A stretch of 64,000 nucleotides of DNA from NCBI GenBank assembly GCA_019637175.1, contig JAHBWD010000005.1:1-64000 (forward strand), written 5' to 3'. Positions 41,499 through 51,183 of the stretch are shown here, piece after piece. The translations under genes were made by a program, and so were the position numbers. How positions within the stretch are numbered: position 1 is the first letter of the stretch; each line of letters starts with the position of its first letter. Under the pieces are notes generated by a model. The model had not been told where the DNA came from, did no database searches, and was given only the letters and a program-made list of their open reading frames with translations. Origin of the DNA: Labilithrix sp. (GTDB taxonomy: Bacteria; Myxococcota_A; Polyangia; Polyangiales; Polyangiaceae).

Positions 41499-44400
41499 TC
41501 ACGCGTCGCGCCAGCAGCGTGAGAGCTCGATCAGCATCGTCTCGCAGTTCGCGAGGCCGTCGGCGGCGCCGTCGAAGCGGCGCGTGAGTCGATCGGGCGT
41601 GAGCTTGTAGAGGCTGCGCGGCAGCTTCACGAGCTCGAGCACCTTGCGCGGATCGAGCGGCGTGTCTTCGCGCAGGTGGAGCGTGACGCTCTTGGCGGTC
41701 GCTTCGCAGCCGAGCACGCGGAGCTTCCGGAGCTCGCACTTGAGCGTCATGAGGCGCACGAGGCCGCGCGCCTCCGGCGGCGGCGCGCCGAAGCGATCTT
41801 CCATTTCCACGGCGATTTCGCCTACATGGGCCTCGTCGATCGCGCTCGCGAGGCGCTTGTAGAGCGAGAGGCGCACGCCGACGTCGGAGACGTAGTCGTC
41901 GGGGAGCAGCGCCGTCACGTCGAACGACAGCTCGGGATCGACGTCGTGCACGACGGGCTCGCCGCGGAGCTCGTGCACCGCGTCGTCGAGCATCGAGCAG
42001 AACATGTCGAGGCCGACGCTCGCGACGTTGCCCGATTGCTCGGCGCCGAGCAGATCGCCCGCGCCGCGCAGCTCGAGATCGAGGCTCGCGATCTTGAAGC
42101 CGCTCCCGAGCTCGGTGTGCCGCTCGAGGGCCTCGATGCGCGCGCGCGCTTCGTCGGTCATCTTGTTCGGCGGAGGTACGATGAGGTAGCAGTACGCGCG
42201 CTCCTTCGAGCGGCCGACGCGGCCGCGGAGCTGATAGAGCTGCGCGAGGCCGAAGAGATCGGCGCGATCGATCACGATCGTGTTGGCGCGAGGAATGTCG
42301 AGGCCGCTCTCGACGATCGCGGTCGCGACGAGAACGTCGTAGCGGCCCTCGACGAAGTCGAGCATCGTCTTCTCGAGCGCGGTCTCGCCGGCCTCGTCGC
42401 CGCGTGTACGCGGGGCCCCTCGCCCCGCCATCTGCCCGTGGGCCACGGCGACGCGCGCGTCGGGGAAGAGCTGCTGCACGCGCTGGGCCTTCTCGTAGAT
42501 CCCCTCGATCCGGTTGTAGACGTAGAACACCTGGCCGCCGCGCGAGAGCTCGCGGCCGATCGCCTCCTTCAAGACCTGATCGTCGAACGCGGTGACGAAG
42601 GTGCGCACCGCGCGGCGGTCCATCGGCGGCGTCGTGATGAGCGAGAGATCGCGCAGGCCGCTCACGGCCATCTGGAGCGTGCGCGGGATCGGCGTCGCCG
42701 AGAGCGTGAGGACGTCGACCTGTGTGCGGAGCTGCTTGATGCGCTCCTTGTGGGTGACGCCGAAGCGCTGCTCCTCGTCGACCACGAGCAGGCCGAGGCT
42801 CTTGAAGTGGATGTCTTTGGAGAGCAGCCGGTGCGTCCCGATGACGATCTCGACCTTGCCCTCCTTGACCGCGGCGAGCGTCTCGTCTTGCTCCTTCTTG
42901 CCCTGGAAGCGCGAGAGCGCGCGGATGCTGATCGGGTAGTCGTGCATCCGCGATTCGAAGGTGCGAAAGTGCTGCTGCGCGAGGACGGTCGTGGGGCAAA
43001 GGACGGCCACCTGCTTGCCGCTCATCGCCACGCGGAAGGCGGCGCGGATCGCGATCTCGGTCTTGCCGAAGCCGACGTCGCCGCACACGAGGCGATCCAT
43101 CGGGCGCGGCGTCTCGAGGTCCTTGTTCACGTCGTCGATGGCGCGCGCTTGATCCTCGGTCTCGTCGAACGGGAACGTCGCTTCGAACGCGCGGTACTCG
43201 TCGTCGGCGCTCGCGAGGGCGAAGCCCGGCTGCGCCTGGCGCTCGGCGTAGAGGCGGAGCAGCTCGTCGGCCATCTGGCGAACCGCCCTCTCGACGCGCG
43301 CCTTCGTCTTCGCGAACGTGGCGCCGCCGAGGCGGTCGACCTTGGGCTCGCCCGCTTCTCCTCCCGAGTACTTCTGGATCTGGTTGAGGCGGTAGACGGG
43401 CAGGTACAGCTTGTCGCCGGAGGCGTACTCGACGACCAAGAGATCGACGGTGAGGCCGCCGACGTCGCGGTGCACGAGGCCCATGTAGCGGCCGATGCCG
43501 TGCTCGGCGTGGACGACGTAGTCGCCGACGTGGAGCGAGCGCAGGTCCTCGACGAACGGACGCGCCTTGTCGCTCCGCGACTTGCGCTCGCGCGCGCGAT
43601 GGGCGCGGCCGCCGAAGATCTCCTCTTCGGTGACGATGACATAGCCTTCGCCCGGGAGGATCACCCCGCGGCCGAGCGGCCCCACGATGATCTCGGCGTC
43701 GGCCTCGGTGCGCGCGCGCTCGGCGAGCCAAGAGGGGTCGAACGCGGCGCCGCGGATCTGGCAGGTGATGCCCTGGTGGCGCAGGAGCCCCGCGAGGCGC
43801 TCGGCCTGCGTCTGCGCGCGCGCGGTGAGGAAGACCTTGAGGCCGCCGTCGCGGAAGTGCGCGATCCGCCGGGCGACGGGCGCGAGCGTCGCGCTCTTTC
43901 CCTTCGAGGCGCGCGCTGACTTCACCGCGCGCGTCAGATCGTCGTGATCCGAGGCGGCGACGTGGAGGGCGTCGCGCGTGACCTCGTAGGCGGCGAGGCC
44001 CTCGGCCTCGCCCGCGACCGCCGCGCCGTGCAGGACGGTCACGCGTCGCGCCGCGAGATCGCCGGCGATCTCTTCCTCGCTGCGAAGGAACGTGGACGGG
44101 AGAAAGTGCGGATCGTCGCTCTTGGTCGCCGCGTCGGCGGCCGCGCGCTCGAGCTCTTCTTCGATCGTGCGCGTGAGCGTCGACGGGCTCGTGAGCACGA
44201 CGCGCGTCTCTCGGGGCAGGTAGGCGAAGAGCGGCGCGAGCTCTTCGTAGTACGCCGGCAGGTACGCGTCGGCGCCGAAGAACGCGCGGCCCGTCGCGAC
44301 GTCGTCGACGAGCATGCGCGTCTTCGTCGTCGGCCAGTCGATCATGTCGGCGAGCTGAAGGACGCGCGAGCGCGCGCGCTCGACGAAGGGCTTCGCGAGG

Positions 44401-45170
44401 ATCGCGTCGCGCGCGGGCGGCAGCCAGATCTCCTTCGACGTCGCGTCGCCGCGGGTCGTCTGCGCCGCCGCGTCGAACGGCTTGATCGACAGCACGAGAT
44501 CGCCGTAGAGCTCGACGCGCGAGGGCTCGTCGGCGCCCGGCGGCCATACGTCGAGCAGCGCGCCGCGGACGGCGAAGGAGCCGGGGTCTTCGACGACGGG
44601 CACGCGGATGTAACCCGACTCGGTGAGCGCGCGCACGAGCGCGTCGCGGTCGAGCTCGGCTTCATGGACGATCCGATGGGTGTGCTCGCGCACCACGTCG
44701 GGCGGCACGAGCTTGCGCGCGAGGCCGGTGGCGGCGACGACGAGCACGCGGAACGGACGGCCGCTCGCGAGGTGCGCGAGCGTGGCCATGCGGCTCATCG
44801 CGGCGCGGCGATCGGGGTTCACGTCGGCGTAGGGCGACGACTCGGAGCTGGCGAGGACGAGCACCTCTTCGCCGCCGCCCGCGCCGCGGCCGAGGAGGAA
44901 GCGGACGTCGCGCGCGAGATCGCGCGCGCGATCGACGTCTTCCGTGATCGCGACGACGGGGCCCAGCGGCGCGCGCGCGACCGCCGCGATGACGAGCGCG
45001 TCGGCCGCGCCGCGCACGCCGGCGACGTCGAGGCGCGGCTCGGAGACCGATCGCGCCGCGATCTCCGCGAGGCGCGTGACGAGGACGCCCTCCGGCGGGA
45101 GCACCGCGGGGAGCGCGTCGAGCTCGGCAGGGACGCGCAGCTCGCTCGTGGCTGAAGGCTCCGTCACCAC
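41499..45170 (-). CDS. mfd: Transcription-repair coupling factor Mfd
   Basis: 1223 residues from GTG at 45170, a little longer than the usual 1150. Mfd displaces stalled RNA polymerase and recruits UvrA. The order is the UvrB-like N-terminal module, the RNA-polymerase-interacting domain (HVGDYVVHAEHGIGRYMGL), then an SF2 translocase with Walker A GDVGFGKTE, DEEQ (VVDEEQRFG), SATPIPRTL and QLRGRVGRS, and a C-terminal TRCF domain. About 13 extra residues are inserted after AHGQM, encoded near 42380-42430. The start is eight bases from the RND-transporter stop, so it is the last gene of a long operon. Confidence 0.96.
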   Translation of the reverse strand: MVTEPSATSELRVPAELDALPAVLPPEGVLVTRLAEIAARSVSEPRLDVAGVRGAADALVIAAVARAPLGPVVAITEDVDRARDLARDVRFLLGRGAGGGEEVLVLASSESSPYADVNPDRRAAMSRMATLAHLASGRPFRVLVVAATGLARKLVPPDVVREHTHRIVHEAELDRDALVRALTESGYIRVPVVEDPGSFAVRGALLDVWPPGADEPSRVELYGDLVLSIKPFDAAAQTTRGDATSKEIWLPPARDAILAKPFVERARSRVLQLADMIDWPTTKTRMLVDDVATGRAFFGADAYLPAYYEELAPLFAYLPRETRVVLTSPSTLTRTIEEELERAAADAATKSDDPHFLPSTFLRSEEEIAGDLAARRVTVLHGAAVAGEAEGLAAYEVTRDALHVAASDHDDLTRAVKSARASKGKSATLAPVARRIAHFRDGGLKVFLTARAQTQAERLAGLLRHQGITCQIRGAAFDPSWLAERARTEADAEIIVGPLGRGVILPGEGYVIVTEEEIFGGRAHRARERKSRSDKARPFVEDLRSLHVGDYVVHAEHGIGRYMGLVHRDVGGLTVDLLVVEYASGDKLYLPVYRLNQIQKYSGGEAGEPKVDRLGGATFAKTKARVERAVRQMADELLRLYAERQAQPGFALASADDEYRAFEATFPFDETEDQARAIDDVNKDLETPRPMDRLVCGDVGFGKTEIAIRAAFRVAMSGKQVAVLCPTTVLAQQHFRTFESRMHDYPISIRALSRFQGKKEQDETLAAVKEGKVEIVIGTHRLLSKDIHFKSLGLLVVDEEQRFGVTHKERIKQLRTQVDVLTLSATPIPRTLQMAVSGLRDLSLITTPPMDRRAVRTFVTAFDDQVLKEAIGRELSRGGQVFYVYNRIEGIYEKAQRVQQLFPDARVAVAHGQMAGRGAPRTRGDEAGETALEKTMLDFVEGRYDVLVATAIVESGLDIPRANTIVIDRADLFGLAQLYQLRGRVGRSKERAYCYLIVPPPNKMTDEARARIEALERHTELGSGFKIASLDLELRGAGDLLGAEQSGNVASVGLDMFCSMLDDAVHELRGEPVVHDVDPELSFDVTALLPDDYVSDVGVRLSLYKRLASAIDEAHVGEIAVEMEDRFGAPPPEARGLVRLMTLKCELRKLRVLGCEATAKSVTLHLREDTPLDPRKVLELVKLPRSLYKLTPDRLTRRFDGAADGLANCETMLIELSRCWRDA

Positions 45171-45178
45171 ACGAGGTT

Positions 45179-47581
45179 CTAGTGCGGCCCTCCGGGCTCT
45201 CGCAAGCGGGGCTTGGGCATCCACACGCGAAAGCCTGCCGGGATCACGACGAGCGCACAAAGGAGCCCCGCCACCGAGCCGATCGCCCCGACCTTCCCGA
45301 CGTCGACGAGGCCGCCGAAGCGACAGACCGCGAGCGCGCCGAAGCCCGCGGCGGTCGTGAGCGCCGTTGCGGCGGCGAGGGGCGCTTGCTCGGCGAGCGC
45401 TTCGTCGATCGACGCGCGGCGCTTGGCCGCCTCGAGGAGGAAGAGCGCCTCGTCGAGCGTGATGCCGAGCAGCACCGGCAAGACGAGCGCGTCGTAGACG
45501 TGCCAGCGGACGCCGAAGAGCCGCGAGAGCAAGAGGACGATCGCGATCTCGACCACGAGCACGAGCGCCGCCAGCGCGACCGCGCTCGCGCGGCGGAGGG
45601 AGAGACCGAGCACCAGGATCACGATCGCGCCCGCCGCGACGAGCACGCGCGGCAGATCGCGCGAGAGCGTGTCTTTGAGCGAAGCTTCGAGCGCGGCGAA
45701 GCCCGTGAGCACCGCTTCGGGATCGGCGGCGCGCAGGGTCGCGCGCGCGATCTCGGTCTTCTCGGGATCCTTGGTCATGCGCACGAACGTGACGGCGAGC
45801 GTTCCTCGCGCGTCGCTCCCGAGGTGGCGTCGCGCGATCCACGCGACGCCGGGATCGTCGAGGTTCGCGTCCGCGATCGCCTGCGTCGGGTGCTCGAACG
45901 CCTCGAGCGCGGGGGTGAACGCGTCGGGCGCGAAGCCCTCTTCCGCGAGGACGCGCGCGAGCAGCGCCTTCTTCGCCGGCAGATCGAGGGCGTCGCGCAT
46001 CGAGAGGCGCGCGCGCTGCGCCGCGAGGGAGGGCGCGACGGTCCCGAGCGCGTCGAAGCCCTCGATCGTTCCGGCGGCCACGAGCGTCTCGGCGACCTCG
46101 GCGACCGCGTCGGCGCGCGCGCGCGCCCGCGACGCGTCGGCGTCGGCTGACACGATCACGAGCTGACCCTTCGTGCCGCCGAACGTCGCGTAGATCTCGT
46201 CGTAGGTCTTCACCGCGGGGAGCGAGGCGCCGTCGAGCGCGGCGACGCCGTGATCGAGCGTGGGCGCCCCCACGACGAGCGCGCCCGCGATCGACGCGAC
46301 GGCGAGCGCCAGCGCGAGGAGCGCGCGCGGCCGCGTCGCGGTGAGCGCCGCGATCGCCGGCACGCGGAGGACAGGAGGCGGAGCTCCGCGCTCGAGGCGC
46401 GCGCCGATCTCGGGCACGACGAGGAGAATCGCGACCGCGGTCAGGATCTCGCCGAGCGCGCACAAGACGCCGAGCTGCCGCATTCCGGCGACGTCGCTCA
46501 GGCCGAGGCACGCGAACGCGCCCGCGGCCGCGATCGCCGCGCCGAGCGTGGGCTTCCACGTCTCGCGACGCGCGACCGTCGCGGCCGCGTCGGGCGAGAG
46601 GCCTCGGCGTCGCGCGGAGAGGAGCTTTCCGTACACGTGCACGCCCGTGTCGACGCCGACGCCGACGACGACGGCCGCAAACGCGATCGCGATCGCCGAG
46701 AGGCGCGGATAGAAGATCACCGCGAGCGCGGTCGTCCAGAGCGTGCCCGCGGCGAGCGGCGGGAGCACCGCGAGCAGCGCGCGCGGCCTCCGGAACGTGA
46801 AGACGAAGGCGAGCGACGCGAGCGCGCCCGAGAGAAAGCCGCTCGTCTGGAGATCTCGCTTCATCAGCGCTTCGGTCTGCTTCGCGATGACGTGGCCGCC
46901 CGTCAGCGCGAGCGACACCGAGGGCCTCGCGCGTCGCGTCTCGTCGAGCGCGCGCTCTGCCTCGGCCGTGAAGCGCGCCGCGGCGCTGGCGTCGAACGCC
47001 CTTCCGCGCGGCTCGACGACGAGCAGGCGCGCGCGTCCGTCGTCCGCGACGAAAGCTCCGCTCGCGCCCGCGCGCGCCCCGGCGGCGATCTCGACGCGCC
47101 CCTCGAAAGGGATCATCGTCAACCGCAGCGGATCGCGCGCGAGCGTCTCGGCGGCGTCGCTCGCGCCGGGCGCGAGGAGGAGCGCGCGTGTATCGCGCAG
47201 CCTCTGCCGCATGCCTCGCTCGGTGAGCGCTTCGGCGAGCTTCTCGCGCGCCGCGGGGCCTGCCCACCGCCACGCGGCCGTCGGATCCGGAGCGTCTCTC
47301 GGGGGCGAAGGAGCCTCTTCGAGGACCTGCGCGACCGACCCTTGCGCGCGGAGCGCCGCCGCCGCGTCGCGCGCCGCGCGCTCGACCTCCTCCGCGCCTT
47401 CGCCGCGGAGGAGCACGAGCGCGACGTCGCCTCCGCCGAAGACGTGCGTGACGCGCGCGAGCATCTCGGCCTCGGCCGAACGAGGAAAGAGCTCGGTGAG
47501 ATCCGTCGAGAGGCGAAGGCGGGTCACCGTCACGACGGCGATCACCGTGACGATGACCCCGAGGATGCGCGCGAGCCTCAC
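45179..47581 (-). CDS. RND-superfamily (MMPL/HpnN-like) exporter
   Basis: 800 residues from GTG 47581, which overlaps the CNNM/CorC stop (GTGA). Two homologous halves each have an early span, a large periplasmic loop and five further spans; the pattern GVGVDTGVHVYGK in the first half and GITLDEALFLLEA in the second are the conserved GxxxD segments of MMPL/HpnN transporters. These move hydrophobic compounds such as hopanoids or lipids across the envelope. No hopanoid synthesis gene is present here. It lies eight bases before Mfd. Confidence 0.88.
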   Translation of the reverse strand: MRLARILGVIVTVIAVVTVTRLRLSTDLTELFPRSAEAEMLARVTHVFGGGDVALVLLRGEGAEEVERAARDAAAALRAQGSVAQVLEEAPSPPRDAPDPTAAWRWAGPAAREKLAEALTERGMRQRLRDTRALLLAPGASDAAETLARDPLRLTMIPFEGRVEIAAGARAGASGAFVADDGRARLLVVEPRGRAFDASAAARFTAEAERALDETRRARPSVSLALTGGHVIAKQTEALMKRDLQTSGFLSGALASLAFVFTFRRPRALLAVLPPLAAGTLWTTALAVIFYPRLSAIAIAFAAVVVGVGVDTGVHVYGKLLSARRRGLSPDAAATVARRETWKPTLGAAIAAAGAFACLGLSDVAGMRQLGVLCALGEILTAVAILLVVPEIGARLERGAPPPVLRVPAIAALTATRPRALLALALAVASIAGALVVGAPTLDHGVAALDGASLPAVKTYDEIYATFGGTKGQLVIVSADADASRARARADAVAEVAETLVAAGTIEGFDALGTVAPSLAAQRARLSMRDALDLPAKKALLARVLAEEGFAPDAFTPALEAFEHPTQAIADANLDDPGVAWIARRHLGSDARGTLAVTFVRMTKDPEKTEIARATLRAADPEAVLTGFAALEASLKDTLSRDLPRVLVAAGAIVILVLGLSLRRASAVALAALVLVVEIAIVLLLSRLFGVRWHVYDALVLPVLLGITLDEALFLLEAAKRRASIDEALAEQAPLAAATALTTAAGFGALAVCRFGGLVDVGKVGAIGSVAGLLCALVVIPAGFRVWMPKPRLREPGGPH

Positions 47582-48909
47582 TGCGTGATCTCTGGATTCG
47601 ACTCGGCCGCCCTGGCGATGCGCACGCGTACGCGCATGATCCGCCGGCGGCTCACGCTCGTGATCTCCGCGACGGTGTCGGGCCCGAGCGCGCACTTGTC
47701 GCCCACGCGAGGGATGCGGCCGAGCCGGTCGAGCACGACCGTGCCGACCGCCTCGGCGGCTTCCTTCGCCTCGATCTCGATCCCGAGCGGGCGCAGCTCG
47801 TCCATCGTCGCGCGCGCGTCGACGTCCCACGCTCTCTCCTCGCTCGCGACCTTGACGACGCGCGCGGCCTCGACGTCGAGCTCGTCACGGATCTCGCCGA
47901 CGATCTCTTCGAGCAGATCCTCCATCGTCACGATCCCGCTCGTGCCGCCGTATTCGTCGACGACGACCGCGATGGGGATCTGCGCGCGCTGCATCGCCCG
48001 CATGACGTCGAGGAGGCTCTGCGTCTCGGGAACGAAGAACAGCTCGCGGCGCACGCTCTCGAGCGTCGGCAGGTTGGCGGCCGCCGGATCGAGGAGGAAG
48101 TCTTTCGCGTAGAGGTACCCCGCGACTTCGTCGACGCTCTTCTCCTTCGTGAGGATCACGCGCGAGAAGTGGTGCGTGCGGAGCTGTCGGATCGCCTCCT
48201 CTCCCGTCGTGTTCACGGGCAGCATGAAGACGTCGACGCGCGGGACCATCACGTGGCGCGCCGATCGATTCGCGAACCGCCCGACGCGCTCGAACAGGTC
48301 CGCGCGGCTCTTTCCCTCCGGGGTGCGGGCGGCGTTGGCGGCGAGGATGCCGACGAGCTCGTCTTCGGAGAGCGTGCCCTCGCTCGCGGCGTCGGCGCTG
48401 AGGCCCGCGGCGCGAAGGATCACGCGGGTGGCCTTCTCGAGGATCCAGAGGAGCGGCTGGAAGACGACGTAGATGACGTGCAAGAGGCCCGACGTGCCGT
48501 ACGCGACCTTCTCCGATCGCTGGATGGCGACGAGCTTGGGCACGAGCTCGCCGAAGAGCACGTGGCTGAACGTCAGGATGGTGAACGCCACGGCGATCAC
48601 GATCACGTGAACGACGCGGCCGGGCTCGCGGCCGAGCAGCGAGCGCATCGCGTCGTCGAGGATCCGCTCGAGCGCGGGCTCGCCGATCCAGCCGAGGCCG
48701 AGGCTCGCCAGCGTGATGCCGAACTGCGTGACCGAGAGGTAGCGGTCGATGCGCGAGACGACCTGTCGCGTGCGCTCGATCCGCGGATCTTCGCGCGGCG
48801 CCTTCTGCGTGTTCGCGAGCGTCGTGCTCACCTTCACGAGGGCGAACTCCGCCGCCACGAAGAAGCCGTTCAGCGCGATGAACACGGCGGCGAAGAAGAG
48901 CCCGAGCAC
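47578..48909 (-). CDS. CNNM/HlyC-CorC family membrane protein with CBS domains
   Basis: 443 residues. An N-terminal DUF21 transmembrane domain (about 1-190; NGFFVAAEFALVK, ITLASLGLGWIGEPA, SHVLFGELVPK) is followed by a CBS pair (about 215-340; VDEYGGTSGIVTMEDLLEEI) and a C-terminal CorC_HlyC domain. Such proteins are implicated in magnesium or cobalt efflux. The GTG start is forced: the only upstream codons before an in-frame TAG are not starts. The stop overlaps the RND exporter start. Confidence 0.9.
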   Translation of the reverse strand: MLGLFFAAVFIALNGFFVAAEFALVKVSTTLANTQKAPREDPRIERTRQVVSRIDRYLSVTQFGITLASLGLGWIGEPALERILDDAMRSLLGREPGRVVHVIVIAVAFTILTFSHVLFGELVPKLVAIQRSEKVAYGTSGLLHVIYVVFQPLLWILEKATRVILRAAGLSADAASEGTLSEDELVGILAANAARTPEGKSRADLFERVGRFANRSARHVMVPRVDVFMLPVNTTGEEAIRQLRTHHFSRVILTKEKSVDEVAGYLYAKDFLLDPAAANLPTLESVRRELFFVPETQSLLDVMRAMQRAQIPIAVVVDEYGGTSGIVTMEDLLEEIVGEIRDELDVEAARVVKVASEERAWDVDARATMDELRPLGIEIEAKEAAEAVGTVVLDRLGRIPRVGDKCALGPDTVAEITSVSRRRIMRVRVRIARAAESNPEITQ

Positions 48910-48957
48910 GTTGGCGGCGCCACTCTACCAGAAAGCCCCGCGCGGGCTCCGCTCGCG

Positions 48958-51183
48958 CTATCGGAGATCGAGCGCGAGCGACGGCAGCCCGGCCTCGCCG
49001 CGATCCATGTAGCCGTAACGAGCGAGGTTCCCCATGACGCGGACGACGTAGCCGCGCGTCTCGAGGAAGGGGATCGTCTCGACGAACACGTCGAGCGTCT
49101 CGCCCTTGGCCTTCGACTGCCAGCGGGTGATGGCGTCGGGGCCGGCGTTGTAGGCGCCGCTCGCGAGCGCGACGTTGCCGCCGAGCTTCTCGAGCAGCTC
49201 TTTCATGTAGAGTGCACCCAACGTGATGTTGTGGCCGGGCCGCACGAGCCAGCCGTCTTCGTGGGTCAGGCCGGCGCCGTTCGCGACGACGCGCGCGGTC
49301 TCGGGCATGAGCTGCAAGAGCCCGACGGCGCGGGCAGGGGAGACGACCTCGACGTCGAACGCGCTCTCCTGGCGCATGACGGCCCAGAGCAGATCGAGCG
49401 GGAGACTCGACGACGTCTCGTGCATTCGAATGTGCGACTTGTGCGGGCGCGGGTAGGCGCAGTCCCACGCCCATCGGTTCTTCGGCCCCGGCGCGGTGGC
49501 GAGGAGGTGCCCGGGGATCTGGAGCGAGATCTGGTAGCGCCGCTTTCCGCGATCGAGCTTGGCGTACGCTTGGCAGAGCGCCTCGGTGCCGCGGCCTTGG
49601 GCGGCGGCGACGACGACGGCCTCGCGCTCGCGCAGCGCCTCCTCGGCCTCGCCGTCGAGCCCGATGCGGTGGAGGAGATCGACCGGAGCCGGCAGCTCGA
49701 GCGCGAGCGGAGGCGGCGCCTCTCCGCTCTCCGGCGGATCGATCGGGATCGGCGGAGCCGCGCCCGCCGCCGCGAGGCGGGCGCGCGCGACGAGCGCCGG
49801 CCACGAGAGCGGCCTCGTCCGCGCGACGTCGGCCCAGCGCGCGAGCGCGTGGGTTTTGTCGCCGTCGCGGAGCGCGGCGAGCGCGGCGAGGTTCGTCCAG
49901 CGCGCCTGCGCGATCGCGTCGTCGCCGGTGCCCGCGAGCTCTTCGAGGAGCTTCCGCGCGATCTTGTCGTCGTGGGCCATGAGGTGGCTGATGGCGCGAT
50001 AGCGATCCGCCTCTCGCTTCTCTCGGCCCGCGGGGTTGTGCTTCGCGTAGTCGTCGAACGCCTGCGCGGCCTCTTTCCAGCGGTTGGCGAGGGCGTGCGT
50101 TCGGGCGACGTGAAACTCGGCCTGATCGGCCCAGGTCGTCTTCGGGTGCTTCTGCATCACCGCGGCGAACGCCGGCAGCGCGTCGCCGTCGCGATCGGCG
50201 CGTGAGAACGCGCGCGCCGCGAGGAAGAGATCTTCGGCCGCGCGCGGACCGCCGAGCGCGGCGCACTGCCGGTAGGCGAGCGCCGCTTCGAAGTAGCGCG
50301 TGCGCGCTTTGTAGTAGGCCTCGGCCTTCGCGTGACAGAGATCGACGGCGGGGACGTTGCCCTTCGCCGTGGCCGCGCGCTCGGCGACGCGCAGCGCTTC
50401 GTCGGCGCGCCCCGCGTCGGCGAGCGTGCGCGAGCGGGCGACGAGATCTTCGGCCGAGAGCGGCGCGGGCTTGGCGAGCTTCTCGAGCAGCTCGGCCGCG
50501 GCCGAGGCCGTCGCGTCGTCGAGCGCGTGCGTCGCGAGCCAGCGCGCGTCGCTCGCGGCGGCGGCGTCGCCGTCTTTGGTGCGCACGATGCGCATGCGGA
50601 GCGTGCGCGCCTTCTCTTCTTGGGCGCGCGAGCGCTTGTCGTGCCCGAGCACGCGATCGCACTGCGCGCGCGCGCGCGTCGTGTCGCCGGACTTGTCCCA
50701 CGCTTCGGCCGCCGTCAGCCACGAGGCGATCGTGGGGCGCCCGGCGTACCACTCCGCGGCGCGATCGAACGGGCCGGCGACGAGCGCCGCTTGCGCGAAC
50801 GTCTTCGCGATCACGCTGCGGAGGAGCGGCAGCTCCTCTTCGAGCTTGCCGAGGCGCGCGACCGCTTCGGCGTGTTTGCCGAGGGCGAGCGCGACGCGCG
50901 CGCGCGCGAAGCGCACCTCGGGCTTGTTCTGCTCGCCTTCGGGGAGCTTCGCGATCGCGGCCTCCGCGTCGGCCCAGCGATCGGCGCGGATCGCCTCGGT
51001 CCACGGAAGGGGTATCGCGAGCTCTTCGTGCACGCCGCCTTCGGGGGCCGCGGAGGCCGAGGCCTCGGCGTCGCTCGCGTCGGGCGCCGCGGGGAGCTGC
51101 GAGGCCGTCCCCGCGGCGTCGTTGCGCGGGCAGCCGGCGATCGCGGACAGGGAGAAGAAGAAGAGGAGCGCGAGGCGGCGCAT
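48958..51183 (-). CDS. Slt-type lytic transglycosylase lipoprotein
   Basis: 741 residues. Signal peptide with lipobox IAGC, a low-complexity linker, then about 500 residues of helical TPR-like repeats (for example EVRFARARVALALGKHAEAV) forming the ring domain of Slt70-like enzymes, and a C-terminal SLT domain with catalytic Glu in VMRQESAFD, GLLQLMPETA and ASGAYNAGPDAI. It cleaves the glycan strand of peptidoglycan to anhydromuropeptides in the periplasm. Its ATG shares one base with the methyltransferase stop (TGATG). Confidence 0.93.
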   Translation of the reverse strand: MRRLALLFFFSLSAIAGCPRNDAAGTASQLPAAPDASDAEASASAAPEGGVHEELAIPLPWTEAIRADRWADAEAAIAKLPEGEQNKPEVRFARARVALALGKHAEAVARLGKLEEELPLLRSVIAKTFAQAALVAGPFDRAAEWYAGRPTIASWLTAAEAWDKSGDTTRARAQCDRVLGHDKRSRAQEEKARTLRMRIVRTKDGDAAAASDARWLATHALDDATASAAAELLEKLAKPAPLSAEDLVARSRTLADAGRADEALRVAERAATAKGNVPAVDLCHAKAEAYYKARTRYFEAALAYRQCAALGGPRAAEDLFLAARAFSRADRDGDALPAFAAVMQKHPKTTWADQAEFHVARTHALANRWKEAAQAFDDYAKHNPAGREKREADRYRAISHLMAHDDKIARKLLEELAGTGDDAIAQARWTNLAALAALRDGDKTHALARWADVARTRPLSWPALVARARLAAAGAAPPIPIDPPESGEAPPPLALELPAPVDLLHRIGLDGEAEEALREREAVVVAAAQGRGTEALCQAYAKLDRGKRRYQISLQIPGHLLATAPGPKNRWAWDCAYPRPHKSHIRMHETSSSLPLDLLWAVMRQESAFDVEVVSPARAVGLLQLMPETARVVANGAGLTHEDGWLVRPGHNITLGALYMKELLEKLGGNVALASGAYNAGPDAITRWQSKAKGETLDVFVETIPFLETRGYVVRVMGNLARYGYMDRGEAGLPSLALDLR

